From: Porphyrobacter sp. UBA7686 | Lineage (GTDB): Bacteria; Pseudomonadota; Alphaproteobacteria; Sphingomonadales; Sphingomonadaceae | NCBI GenBank assembly: GCA_002482865.1 | Contig: DLGU01000067.1 | Location: 1 to 33,400 of the forward strand | Length of the DNA stretch: 33,400 nt | Direction: 5' to 3' | Shown: one piece after another, positions 6,567 to 14,450 of the stretch | Layout of the letters: every line of letters begins with the position of its first letter | Position numbering within the stretch: position 1 is the stretch's first letter | Made by a program: the position numbers and the translations under genes | The notes under the pieces: generated by a model | What the model was told of the DNA's origin: nothing | What the model saw: only the letters and a program-made list of their open reading frames with translations | The model's database searches: none

Positions 6567-6863
6567 TCAGAAGCCCACGCCCGGCGTGACGTAGAGCGTC
6601 GTGGATTCCCCGCTGGCGCAGATGGCGGCGACGCTGAGGGTGCCTTGATCGCAACTGACGATCTTCGACTGTCCCGGCAGGACGGGATAGTCCGTCGTGA
6701 CTGCCGTCTGCGCGCTCGCCCCCCAGCGAACGAAGCACGTCGAGTTGCCGTCGTTCTGCAATTCAAGGCAGAGCGCATCGGCGGGCAGCGTCTGCGCCGA
6801 ACTGGCGGCCGTTGCGCTCACAGCTACGGTGCTTCCGAACGGGCGGAATGGCGAGTTCATCAT
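6567..6863 (-). CDS. Small beta-rich virion-associated protein, 98 aa
   Basis: A small all-beta protein with the pattern L-E-L-Q-N-D-G-N-S-T-C-F-V-R-W-G, then P-V-L-P-G-Q-S, then L-Y-V-T-P-G-V-G-F at the C-terminus. I know this layout from small proteins encoded beside head or tail genes in many phages, which often lack a defined role. A fibre chaperone, adaptor or decoration role is inference from position between two fibre genes. AAGGAG lies ten bases before the first of two adjacent ATGs, supporting the start at 6863. No signal peptide is apparent, and two cysteines near positions 32 and 44 are notable. Confidence 0.7.
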   Translation of the reverse strand: MMNSPFRPFGSTVAVSATAASSAQTLPADALCLELQNDGNSTCFVRWGASAQTAVTTDYPVLPGQSKIVSCDQGTLSVAAICASGESTTLYVTPGVGF

Positions 6864-6877
6864 GTGCAGGATTCTCC

Positions 6878-8092
6878 TTAGAGACGTGCGTCGGCGCTGT
6901 AGTCGGACGTATCAAAGAACCCGACCGGGCCAGCATTGACCGTTAACTGAATGCCGCAGCCACTCGGCGTGATGTTCACCGGAGTCCGCGCAGAAACATT
7001 CGATGTCACCACGTTGGACAGAAAGGTAACGGTCGGAGTGTCGCGCATGGTTCTGTTGAAGTAGGCGCCGTTACTGAACGTCGCCACTCCCGCCGATGAA
7101 TTGAACCCGAGATGATGCGCCCTCACGATCTGATACCAACGCTGCGCGCGCTGCAACTCATAGGCGTCGCTCACGAACGGCGGGTCTATGCCAGGCGAAG
7201 GCGCCAACACCGGGCGCCCGACCTCGAAGTAGTCGTTAGCGCCAGCGGTGCCGGTTGGAGCCCACCGGAAGACCAAAGCGCCTTGTGTCGCATTGGTGGG
7301 CACCACCACAGAAGACGTGACGTTGAACCGCTGCGTTGCGGTCGTCGGCGTGAATGATCCTGAATCAAGAACCGTGATCTGTCCGGTGTATGCCGACGTG
7401 CGCGGCAAACGCCCCTCAGCACCAGTGCCGGTATAGAAAAGGATCGTAAGGACGCCGGAAAAGTTGGCGCCCGCCCTTATGTCCACCCCTACGGTGATGT
7501 TTTTGCCGCGCAACTGCGCCAGAAGCGCCGTGGGCAACCATTGCTGCGGCACCATCGCCGCCGTCCCCGTCTGGCCGGAATTGCGCTGCACCCGCATGCA
7601 GTAGAGCGCATCCGACGTAAGGCCCGCCTGCTGGGAAATGGTGCAGGCTTGACCGGCGCCGGTCTCCATCGCCCACCCGTCCGGCCCATAGATCGCCGCG
7701 ACGGTAGAGGACGACGCGGGGATAGCGACCGACGTGCCGCGCTGCCATACGGTGAAGGTGCTGTTGAACAGGACCGGCTCGGTGTTGTCGAGCGTCGAGA
7801 CGACAGGCGCTTCATCCGGCGCGCCCTCGACCGGATCATCATCCCCGATGATGGTCCCGGCCGCGTCCTTGAGAACGATCCGGTATTCGCCAATTTCCGC
7901 GAAGATCGCGACGGGGCTGCGGCCCAAGCTGTTTAGGGTGATGGTCCCGTTCGGGATGGTCAGGCCGGCGTCGGAGAAGGTGTCCTTTGGCGTGGACGTG
8001 CCGGCGGCGTAGAACTCCAAGGTGCCGCCGACCAAAGGTTTCCCATTGCCGTCCTCAAACTGGTAGAAGGGCGGGAACAAGCGAGTTGCCAT
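6878..8092 (-). CDS. Tail fibre/spike protein with P22-type N-terminal attachment motif, 404 aa
   Basis: The N-terminus (F-E-D-G-N-G-K-P-L-V-G-G-T-L-E-F-Y-A-A-G-T) matches the short virion-attachment segment common at the start of podoviral tailspikes and fibres. Residues about 25-80 continue with L-N-S-L-G-R-S-P and G-E-Y-R-I-V-L-K-D. The larger C-terminal part has a carbohydrate-binding-module-like beta-sandwich (T-V-W-Q-R-G-T-S; V-G-V-D-I-R-A-G; Y-F-E-V-G-R-P-V-L) and then Y-E-L-Q-R-A-Q-R-W-Y-Q. It is therefore probably the tail-anchored receptor-binding protein. GAGG sits seven bases before the ATG. An 81-base gap separates it from the upstream ejection gene. Confidence 0.8.
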   Translation of the reverse strand: MATRLFPPFYQFEDGNGKPLVGGTLEFYAAGTSTPKDTFSDAGLTIPNGTITLNSLGRSPVAIFAEIGEYRIVLKDAAGTIIGDDDPVEGAPDEAPVVSTLDNTEPVLFNSTFTVWQRGTSVAIPASSSTVAAIYGPDGWAMETGAGQACTISQQAGLTSDALYCMRVQRNSGQTGTAAMVPQQWLPTALLAQLRGKNITVGVDIRAGANFSGVLTILFYTGTGAEGRLPRTSAYTGQITVLDSGSFTPTTATQRFNVTSSVVVPTNATQGALVFRWAPTGTAGANDYFEVGRPVLAPSPGIDPPFVSDAYELQRAQRWYQIVRAHHLGFNSSAGVATFSNGAYFNRTMRDTPTVTFLSNVVTSNVSARTPVNITPSGCGIQLTVNAGPVGFFDTSDYSADARL

Positions 8093-8173
8093 TGTCTGAC
8101 CTCAAACAGATAGCGATTGCCGCCGCGTGGGCGTTCGCAGTCGGCGTGCTCGCTGTCGTCGCTGACGGGATAT

Positions 8174-10204
8174 TCAGTCGGTGGACAGCACAGCCCCGGC
8201 CGTTCCGCCGCGTGCGACGCCTTGCACAATGGGCGCGGCAATTCGGCGCGCGCGTTCGTCGCTCATCCCGCGCGCAACCAGAGCGTCCGCGAGACGCTGG
8301 CGCGCCGCCGGATCGGTCGTGAACAGGTAAGGCGCCATCTGCGCCATATCGCGCTGCAAGGCTGCGTCGTCGCGCGCGCGGAAGAACCGGCGGGCCAGCA
8401 CATTCGGCGCGGAGAGGAAGTTGTCTGCGCTGGCGAGTTCCCGCAGCAGGTTCGCTTGAGGCTGCGCGCCTTCCTGCACGGCAGCGCCAGCAATGGGGCC
8501 GGTCGGGGGGCTGCGAAGGTCGGCAAGACGCTCCTGCATCGGTGCTGTAGGCGACCCGCCGCGCGGCGCAATGTTGGCATTGGTGCGCGCCATCTGGATT
8601 TCACGCTGCATCTCGCCCGCAAAGCGGTTGAAATCCTCCGTGCTGTCGAAAGCCGCGCGCAGACGCTGCCGAATAGCGGGGGTGCCGAAGATGCGGTTGA
8701 GGCGGGTCAGGTCTTGCGCGTCGGTCGCACCCTCGATGCGATCCAGAAGCCCGCGCGCCAGCCCAAGGCGCAGAAACTCGCGCTCCTGCGGCGTCATGCG
8801 GAGAATGTCGGATGCGCTGCGCTCGAAATCCTCGACTCGCGCCGACAGAAGACGGCGGCCGTCGCGCGCCGCGCCGATCAGCGCACTTTCATCGGCATAC
8901 TGCGCGCGCGCCTGCGCGAAGGCAGGGTTGAGGCTATCGACCTCGCGAAGCATCGCCTCACGCAGCCCAGTCAGTTCCCGCGTGCGGGACGTGGCACGGC
9001 CACCTTCGCCGCGAGAGGCTTCAATCAGTTCGTCAAGGCCGCGCTTCGCCGCGTCGATCAGGCGCGTCGGCGCGCCGACGCCTGTCAGTTCAGGCAAGCC
9101 ATCCGGCGTCATGCGAACGCCTAGCGCAGCGAGGTTGAACGGCTGATCGTTCGTCACCGCCTCACGGCGGGCGCTTTCAATCCCGGCGGCGATGCCGCGT
9201 CGCACGTCGGGGTCGCCAAGGAACCGTTGCAAGCGCGGTGTCGGGTCGAGAACCACGGAATACGCGCGCTCATAAGCCGGCGCGGCCTGCGCCGCGCGAC
9301 GGCGGGCCACCGTCTCGACGCCTTCAACGAAGTCGTCACCGCTCACCAAGTCGCGCACGCGCCCGGCAACCCGTTCGGCCTGATTGGCGCCGGCCCGCGC
9401 CGCAATCTCGCGCCCGGCCAAATCACGGCCAGCACCAGGCGCGCGCGCGACAGCCTGCGCGGTCTGCGCCACGTTCTCGCCGGCCAGGTCCGCAAGCATG
9501 GCAGGGGTCGATCCGGCTTCGCGTGATGCCCTCGCCACATCGGCGGGCGTCATGCCGTCGCGGGCAATGTCACGCAGGATGGTACGCTCTGCCGTCGCCT
9601 CGCCGCCAGAAATGCCGACACCACGCCCGACGCCGCGAGCCGCCGCAGCACCGCCGGCAAGGGCGAGAGGGACAGCACCACCGATAACCGTCCCGAGCGC
9701 AGCGCCTTGGGCAGCATTGACGGCCCGATTGGCGACGCCACCCTGACCTTCACCAAAGCCCGTAGCGCCCCCCTGGACGGCGCCCATAGCCGCGCCGCGC
9801 GCCACGGACCCGCCAAGGGTCGCGCCCCGAGCCAGCGCAGCCCCCGGAAGCAGCACACCGCCGACAACTTGTCCGCCCAGCGCGGCGATGGGGTTGGACT
9901 GCTCAAAGGCGGCATCGCGGGCGCGTTCTTCGTCGAGGGCCTGATCGTAAGGCGTGCCGCCCAGCGACCGCATGCCGGCCGCCAGTTCGTCGGCAAAGCC
10001 GAACGTCACGCCGCGCGCGACCTGGCGCACCATGTTGTCAGCGAAGCGCGCGGCCCGCCCGAAGGCGCTAGGGCGGTCCTCCGGGGCAGCCTGCGGGGAT
10101 GCGCCATCCTGCCCCTGATATGCCGTCCAGGGGCCTTCTGGCGCGGCCTGCGGCGGCGGCGGCGCCTGCGCGGGCGTCTGGTAGGCTTCCCATGGACCAG
10201 CCAT
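8174..10204 (-). CDS. Large internal virion / DNA-ejection protein, 676 aa
   Basis: An Ala/Arg/Gly-rich protein. It opens with two copies of a G-P-W-[ET]-A-Y-Q motif, which I associate with N-termini of large phage ejection and internal virion proteins. The middle has hydrophobic small-residue stretches (G-G-Q-V-V-G-G-V-L-L-P-G-A-A-L and A-A-L-G-T-V-I-G-G-A-V-P-L-A-L-A) able to insert in membranes, and the rest is helical with many R-E-F-L/A-R-A repeats. By position it corresponds to P22 gp16/gp20-type proteins, which leave the virion and help DNA cross the envelope. Its ATG overlaps the upstream TAA (TAATG). The open frame upstream of 10204 is shadow. No enzyme motif was seen. Confidence 0.7.
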   Translation of the reverse strand: MAGPWEAYQTPAQAPPPPQAAPEGPWTAYQGQDGASPQAAPEDRPSAFGRAARFADNMVRQVARGVTFGFADELAAGMRSLGGTPYDQALDEERARDAAFEQSNPIAALGGQVVGGVLLPGAALARGATLGGSVARGAAMGAVQGGATGFGEGQGGVANRAVNAAQGAALGTVIGGAVPLALAGGAAAARGVGRGVGISGGEATAERTILRDIARDGMTPADVARASREAGSTPAMLADLAGENVAQTAQAVARAPGAGRDLAGREIAARAGANQAERVAGRVRDLVSGDDFVEGVETVARRRAAQAAPAYERAYSVVLDPTPRLQRFLGDPDVRRGIAAGIESARREAVTNDQPFNLAALGVRMTPDGLPELTGVGAPTRLIDAAKRGLDELIEASRGEGGRATSRTRELTGLREAMLREVDSLNPAFAQARAQYADESALIGAARDGRRLLSARVEDFERSASDILRMTPQEREFLRLGLARGLLDRIEGATDAQDLTRLNRIFGTPAIRQRLRAAFDSTEDFNRFAGEMQREIQMARTNANIAPRGGSPTAPMQERLADLRSPPTGPIAGAAVQEGAQPQANLLRELASADNFLSAPNVLARRFFRARDDAALQRDMAQMAPYLFTTDPAARQRLADALVARGMSDERARRIAAPIVQGVARGGTAGAVLSTD

Positions 10205-12009
10205 TACGGAACCCCCTGCGGCATCGCGCCGCCCACCGGCTCCCACGAATTACGGTCTGCCGGGTTGCCGCCCCGGAAGCGGAAGCCGTCGCGCACTTCA
10301 CCAGGGCGCGGCGGCGCGGGCGCTCTCACCGGCGGTGTCGCCACCCCCTGCCCGCCCGGCCCAGGAATGCCGCCGCCCGGATCGCTGACCGGCGTAGCGT
10401 CCTGCAAGAACTGCTGGTCTTCCTCAGTGAAGACAGGCGGCAGCGCGTTAAGCCTGTCCATCAGGTCGGGCTCGCCAGCATGACGGCGCCAGATCGCGGC
10501 TTCTTCCTGCCGACGCCGCGCGAGGCGGCGGCCAATGTCGATCAGGCGCAGATTGCCGTCGCGAGTGTTCCCGAGGCGCGGCACCGCCTGCATGAACAGG
10601 CGCATTTCAAAGTCTGTCGTCGCGCCAGAACCCGGCGCGCGCTGCAATACCGCCATGCCATTGGTGAGAGAACGCAGCACTTCGGCTTCGGCAGTGCCGG
10701 CGACCTCGATGCCGAGCGCCCGCGCCGCCTGCCCCACGATGGGAAGAAGCTGCGCGCCTTGGCCTTCTGGCACACGCCGCACAGCCTGTTCCGCCCGGTC
10801 GAACAAGGCGATGATCTGCCGCGCGTCGTTCGCGCTTTTCTGCACTTCGGTCAGGGTCGCCGCATCCGCGCGCCCGCGCACCGTGTCGCCCTGAATGACC
10901 GTCGTCTGGTTTGGCGGCGGCACATCGCCAAGGCGCTCGAAGGTGCCATCAGGACGGGGGCGATAGACGCCGGCCGGACCATGCGGCCCATCGCCAAGGC
11001 GCACAGGCGCCGGCATCGCCGTCTCACGGCGTTCCGCCTGCTGCCGCAGTTGCACCATCCGCAACCGCGCCTGCCCCCAACGCTGAATGTCCTCGTTGTC
11101 GGATGCGAGCGCGCGCTCGATCATCCGCATTTCGTTCGGGTTCACGCTGCTGGCCTGAGGCGCGGCAGCCGGGGCGCCAGCACTCGCCGGAATGGCGTTG
11201 CCGCCGCCGAACCGCTGCTGATACTGCCCAACCACCTGCGCGACCGTGCGGCCGCTCAGGTCGGGATTAGCGCGCATCACCTGCTCACCGACCACGCCGG
11301 CAATCGGCGCGTTCGGATCAGCGCGCAGTAGCGCCGTCGCGCCAGCAGGCCCGAACCGATGGGCCAGTGCTGCTGTTCCATCGTTCGCCGGCAGTCCCGC
11401 CGCCTGTAGCGCGCCCATGTTCTCGCGGCGATACCATTCCGCCGCCTCGCGCGAGAGGTTCGGGTCGTTGCGCGCCGCCAAAATCTGCTCGCGGTTCATC
11501 CCCTGGAACCGCTGCGGATTGGCCTGCGCGAACTGCAACCAAGTGCTGTCGATAAACTGCGTCGCGCCGGTCGCGGAGGATCGCGGGTTGCGCGCGGTCG
11601 GATCGCCGCCGCTCTCCATGCCGACAAGGCGCGTGATGTAGTCGCCGCCACCCGCCGGCATCGCAGCCGGCGTCGCCATCGGCGCCATAGCCGGCGCACC
11701 GCCGCCCTCGGCCTGCCGAATGAAGTCCTGCGCCTCGCGGCGGCGTCGGTCCTGCTGCGCCAGCGGCAGCCCAAGCGCAAGCCCGCGCTGCCCCATCCCC
11801 ATCAGCGTGCCAATCGCCCGGCTGTATTCCGGCCCCTGCCCGCTCGCCAGCGCAGGCGCCAGCGTCGGCAGCGCCGCGCTAAACGCGCGATCCTGATCCG
11901 CCGTCTGCTGGGCAATGGCCGTCTGCTGACGCATGGCGTCGATCTGCGCCACACGCGCCAGCGTCGCGCCGAGGTCAGGAACCTCGACCGGGCGGAAGGT
12001 GCCGCTCAT
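10204..12009 (-). CDS. Ejection protein with lytic transglycosylase domain, 601 aa
   Basis: Residues about 122-165 show a soluble lytic transglycosylase-like core: Y-I-T-R-L-V-G-M-E-S-G-G (catalytic Glu132 expected), then N-P-R-S-S-A-T-G-A-T-Q-F-I and S-T-W. The domain continues to about residue 265 with A-L-A-H-R-F-G-P-A-G-A. The flanks are helical, Ala/Gln-rich N-terminally and Arg/Pro-rich C-terminally. Virion-borne transglycosylases open a local hole in murein so that DNA can pass. The enzyme sits inside one of three adjacent ejection-type proteins, fitting a P22-like or T7-like ejectosome. It starts four bases after the gp7-like gene stop. Confidence 0.8.
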   Translation of the reverse strand: MSGTFRPVEVPDLGATLARVAQIDAMRQQTAIAQQTADQDRAFSAALPTLAPALASGQGPEYSRAIGTLMGMGQRGLALGLPLAQQDRRRREAQDFIRQAEGGGAPAMAPMATPAAMPAGGGDYITRLVGMESGGDPTARNPRSSATGATQFIDSTWLQFAQANPQRFQGMNREQILAARNDPNLSREAAEWYRRENMGALQAAGLPANDGTAALAHRFGPAGATALLRADPNAPIAGVVGEQVMRANPDLSGRTVAQVVGQYQQRFGGGNAIPASAGAPAAAPQASSVNPNEMRMIERALASDNEDIQRWGQARLRMVQLRQQAERRETAMPAPVRLGDGPHGPAGVYRPRPDGTFERLGDVPPPNQTTVIQGDTVRGRADAATLTEVQKSANDARQIIALFDRAEQAVRRVPEGQGAQLLPIVGQAARALGIEVAGTAEAEVLRSLTNGMAVLQRAPGSGATTDFEMRLFMQAVPRLGNTRDGNLRLIDIGRRLARRRQEEAAIWRRHAGEPDLMDRLNALPPVFTEEDQQFLQDATPVSDPGGGIPGPGGQGVATPPVRAPAPPRPGEVRDGFRFRGGNPADRNSWEPVGGAMPQGVP

Positions 12010-12013
12010 GCGA

Positions 12014-12667
12014 TCACCACTTCCCCATGGCGGAAAGCGCGTAGAGGTTGTTCGCCGCGCTCTGCCAAGGCTGCGCCGCGCCCGTGATGCCGTTCGCCGC
12101 CGCCGTTCCCTGCTGACCGAAGATCCCCGACAGGCTCTGCCCCAGCCCCGCCGTCAGCCCCGCGCCCGCGTTCGCATACCCCTGCCCCGCCTGCACCCCC
12201 TGCGCCGTTGCCGTCTGTCCGACCCCAGCGAGCGCCTGTAGCCGGTTCAGTTCCTCGCCGCGCCCCTGCGCCGCCAAGCCCTGCCCGAACCGCTGCGCGG
12301 CCTTCGCCTGCGCGCCGCTCATCAGCATCCCGCGCGCCGCAGCGGAATTGTCCACTGCGCGTATGCCCTCGTTGAACTGGAAGTCGTAGCCCGGCGATCC
12401 CGGCCCCCAGCCCTGCCCGACCTGACCAGCCAGCGACGCCAGCGCGTTGGAGCCCACAGCGCGCCACGGCGCCAGGTCCGCGCGGTTCTGGTTATACATG
12501 TCGGCTTGGAGTTGCAGCGCGCGGTTCGTCGCGTCCGTCTGCGCCGCGATCTGCTGATTGCCGGCCTGCACCTGACGGTTCGCCGCGTTCTGATTCGCGT
12601 TGCTCGCCAGATACGCGCCGCCAAGCTGCGCGCCCGCGCCGATCAGCGACCCAAGCCATCCGCTCAT
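12014..12667 (-). CDS. P22 gp7-like DNA ejection protein, 217 aa
   Basis: A 217-residue Ala/Gly/Gln-rich helical protein. The segment Y-D-F-Q-F-N-E-G-I-R-A-V-D-N-S-A-A-A-R-G, followed by M-L-M-S-G-A-Q-A-K-A, is the recognisable core of gp7-type ejection proteins. The N-terminus begins W-L-G-S-L-I-G-A-G-A-Q-L-G-G-A-Y, a glycine-zipper-like hydrophobic patch suited to membrane contact. In P22, gp7 is packaged and ejected with the DNA. It overlaps the stop of the upstream small gene (ATGA) and leads into the two larger ejection-type genes. Confidence 0.8.
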   Translation of the reverse strand: MSGWLGSLIGAGAQLGGAYLASNANQNAANRQVQAGNQQIAAQTDATNRALQLQADMYNQNRADLAPWRAVGSNALASLAGQVGQGWGPGSPGYDFQFNEGIRAVDNSAAARGMLMSGAQAKAAQRFGQGLAAQGRGEELNRLQALAGVGQTATAQGVQAGQGYANAGAGLTAGLGQSLSGIFGQQGTAAANGITGAAQPWQSAANNLYALSAMGKW

Positions 12668-13041
12668 GGATTATGACTCCAAAACCGCACGCGGATCGTC
12701 CCGCTGGGGAGGTCGATCGGCCCGCCGCTGTAATTGCGAAGAACGACCGTCACCTGATCCGCCGCTGACACCCACGCCGCATCAATGCCCACGTCCACCG
12801 TCGTCTGGCTGTGCGACGCCACCACGAAATCCATTGGCACGCAGCCCGGCACCGTCACGTTGACCCGCTGCGCCGCGCCCGCAGCGATGCTCGCCGGGTC
12901 GTAGGTGGTATCAACGTCTGTCGCCTTGCCGGGGCGTGCCAGCGCGTCGAAGTGCGCCGACCACGACTGATCTACGGTGCCGTCTTTTCGCACCACCGGC
13001 TGCTGCTTCGGGGGCTCCCGGAAATACCGCCGGATCGCCAT
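12664..13041 (-). CDS. Small beta-rich tail/neck protein, 125 aa
   Basis: The N-terminus (P-P-K-Q-Q-P-V-V-R-K-D-G-T-V-D-Q-S-W) resembles a motif common in small phage structural proteins encoded beside tail genes. The rest is beta-rich (V-N-V-T-V-P-G, V-T-V-V-L-R-N-Y-S-G, I-D-L-P-S-G-T-I-R-V-R-F-W). The exact role is unknown; a tail-tube, neck or decoration role is inference from context. It is joined to the gp10-like gene by a TGATG overlap and to the gp7-like gene by ATGA, so the three are likely co-translated. Confidence 0.7.
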   Translation of the reverse strand: MAIRRYFREPPKQQPVVRKDGTVDQSWSAHFDALARPGKATDVDTTYDPASIAAGAAQRVNVTVPGCVPMDFVVASHSQTTVDVGIDAAWVSAADQVTVVLRNYSGGPIDLPSGTIRVRFWSHNP

Positions 13042-14450
13042 CAGTCTTCCCCGACCTCGGCTTCCAGATGGATCGCATAGACCGTCAGTAGGACCGGATC
13101 GCTAAACCCGAACTGGAACACCACGTCGCGCGCCGCGCCGAGGCGCCGCCATTCGATGGTGGTGCGATACTGCCCGCGCCGCCCGACCGAGCCCCACAGC
13201 GCCGGCCCATAGGTCCGGCCGCCGTCCTGCGAAATTCGCAACCAAACCTGCGGATCGCTGCCCTGCCCGGTCAGGGCGCCGATGCCGGTTTCGCAATCGA
13301 GCGCCAGCCGCGTGAAGAACAGCCGCCGCATTTCCTTATGCTGCGGCACGCCAACCCATGTGCGAATGATCGGGTCGCCGTCCTCGGTCGCAGCGGTCGG
13401 GTCAAGGACATACAGCCGCCCGTCGTTCGCATCGCCTGCAATGGTCGCGCCGCCGAACTCCCATGCGCCCGAACAACGCCAGATGCCGCCGTAGCCCTCG
13501 CTCTCGCGCTCGTGCCAAACACCGACCGTCGCGTCATAGACCCACGTGGCGCCGCCATTGGGGCGCGCGGACGGAAAAGTCAGGACGTAGAATGTGTGCC
13601 CTTCGCGTTCGACGATTGCCGCGCGCGCGTCGGAAACCCTCTCATAGCCGGAAATCGCCTGCTCAATGGCGTAGGTGCTGATCCGCTCCGCGCGTCCGCC
13701 CTCGCCGCGATACACAAGCCGGTTATCACCCAGCCAGAACGGCGTGGACTGCCACACCGCAACGCTATCCCGCGCCGCGCACCCGCGCTCGATCAACTCG
13801 CCGCTGATCCGCTGGAACGGGAAGTCCGCAGCGCCAGTGTTCGACCAGAACTCGATGGTGCGTTCACCGAAAATCCACAGCAGGCGCCCCACCCGCTGCA
13901 CGCGCACGATGTTGTCCGGCGACGCCTCAGCCGAGGCGAAATCCAGCCCGTCATACGAGGTCGCATCGAGCAACGCCGAGATGAAAAACCGCGTCGTGTT
14001 CGACTGCGAGAAGATGTGGAACCCGTCCAGCACCGTGACCGACGACGCGCTCACGAAATCCGCGTCCGTGACCTGCGTAAGCGTGGTGCCCTCAACCACC
14101 CACGCCTGGCCCGTCTCAGGCACGCAGATGACCACCTGCGAACCGTTATCGGCCATCGTGACCAAGCCGCCGCCCGAGATAACCCCGCACGACGTCTCAG
14201 TGCCAGACACGTCCACCCGATAGACGTTCAGGCCCGACACGACATAGGACACATCGTTGAACCGCAGCGCGCCACGGAAAGGACCGTCCGGCAGCGTGGT
14301 GAAGCGGATCAAGCCCTCAGTCGGCAGCACGAACAGCGGAAACTTCGCCTCGCGCGGCTGCGGTTCCGCGAACACATTGATAAGGCGCTGCGACGATCCG
14401 GGAATGCTGCGGTGCCGGTAGGTCTGCACCGCAATCGGAATGCTCGCCAT
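13041..14450 (-). CDS. P22 gp10-like packaged-DNA stabilisation / tail hub protein, 469 aa
   Basis: The length matches P22 gp10 (about 470 residues). The sequence has its usual start (Y-R-H-R-S-I-P-G-S-S-Q-R-L-I-N-V-F-A-E) and repeated beta-blades such as R-L-L-W-I-F-G-E-R-T-I-E-F-W-S-N-T-G and F-W-L-G-D-N-R-L-V-Y-R. It ends with a jelly-roll-like region containing R-G-Q-Y-R-T-T-I-E-W-R-R-L-G. In P22, gp10 forms the hub below gp4 and helps keep packaged DNA in the head. Its place downstream of the capsid and gp4-like genes supports that role. The start overlaps the stop of the 589-aa gene. Confidence 0.85.
   Translation of the reverse strand: MASIPIAVQTYRHRSIPGSSQRLINVFAEPQPREAKFPLFVLPTEGLIRFTTLPDGPFRGALRFNDVSYVVSGLNVYRVDVSGTETSCGVISGGGLVTMADNGSQVVICVPETGQAWVVEGTTLTQVTDADFVSASSVTVLDGFHIFSQSNTTRFFISALLDATSYDGLDFASAEASPDNIVRVQRVGRLLWIFGERTIEFWSNTGAADFPFQRISGELIERGCAARDSVAVWQSTPFWLGDNRLVYRGEGGRAERISTYAIEQAISGYERVSDARAAIVEREGHTFYVLTFPSARPNGGATWVYDATVGVWHERESEGYGGIWRCSGAWEFGGATIAGDANDGRLYVLDPTAATEDGDPIIRTWVGVPQHKEMRRLFFTRLALDCETGIGALTGQGSDPQVWLRISQDGGRTYGPALWGSVGRRGQYRTTIEWRRLGAARDVVFQFGFSDPVLLTVYAIHLEAEVGED

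Noticed and set aside
4970..6778. Extending the 530-aa fibre gene to 6778 (602 aa)
   Set aside because: The extra 72 residues overlap the well-supported 98-aa gene and are Arg/Ser-rich shadow.
8093..8173. Plus-strand frame reading like a membrane helix (about 8095-8190)
   Set aside because: The 81-base gap is short, the start would be a TTG without a ribosome site, and the frame then runs antisense through the ejection gene with poor codon use.
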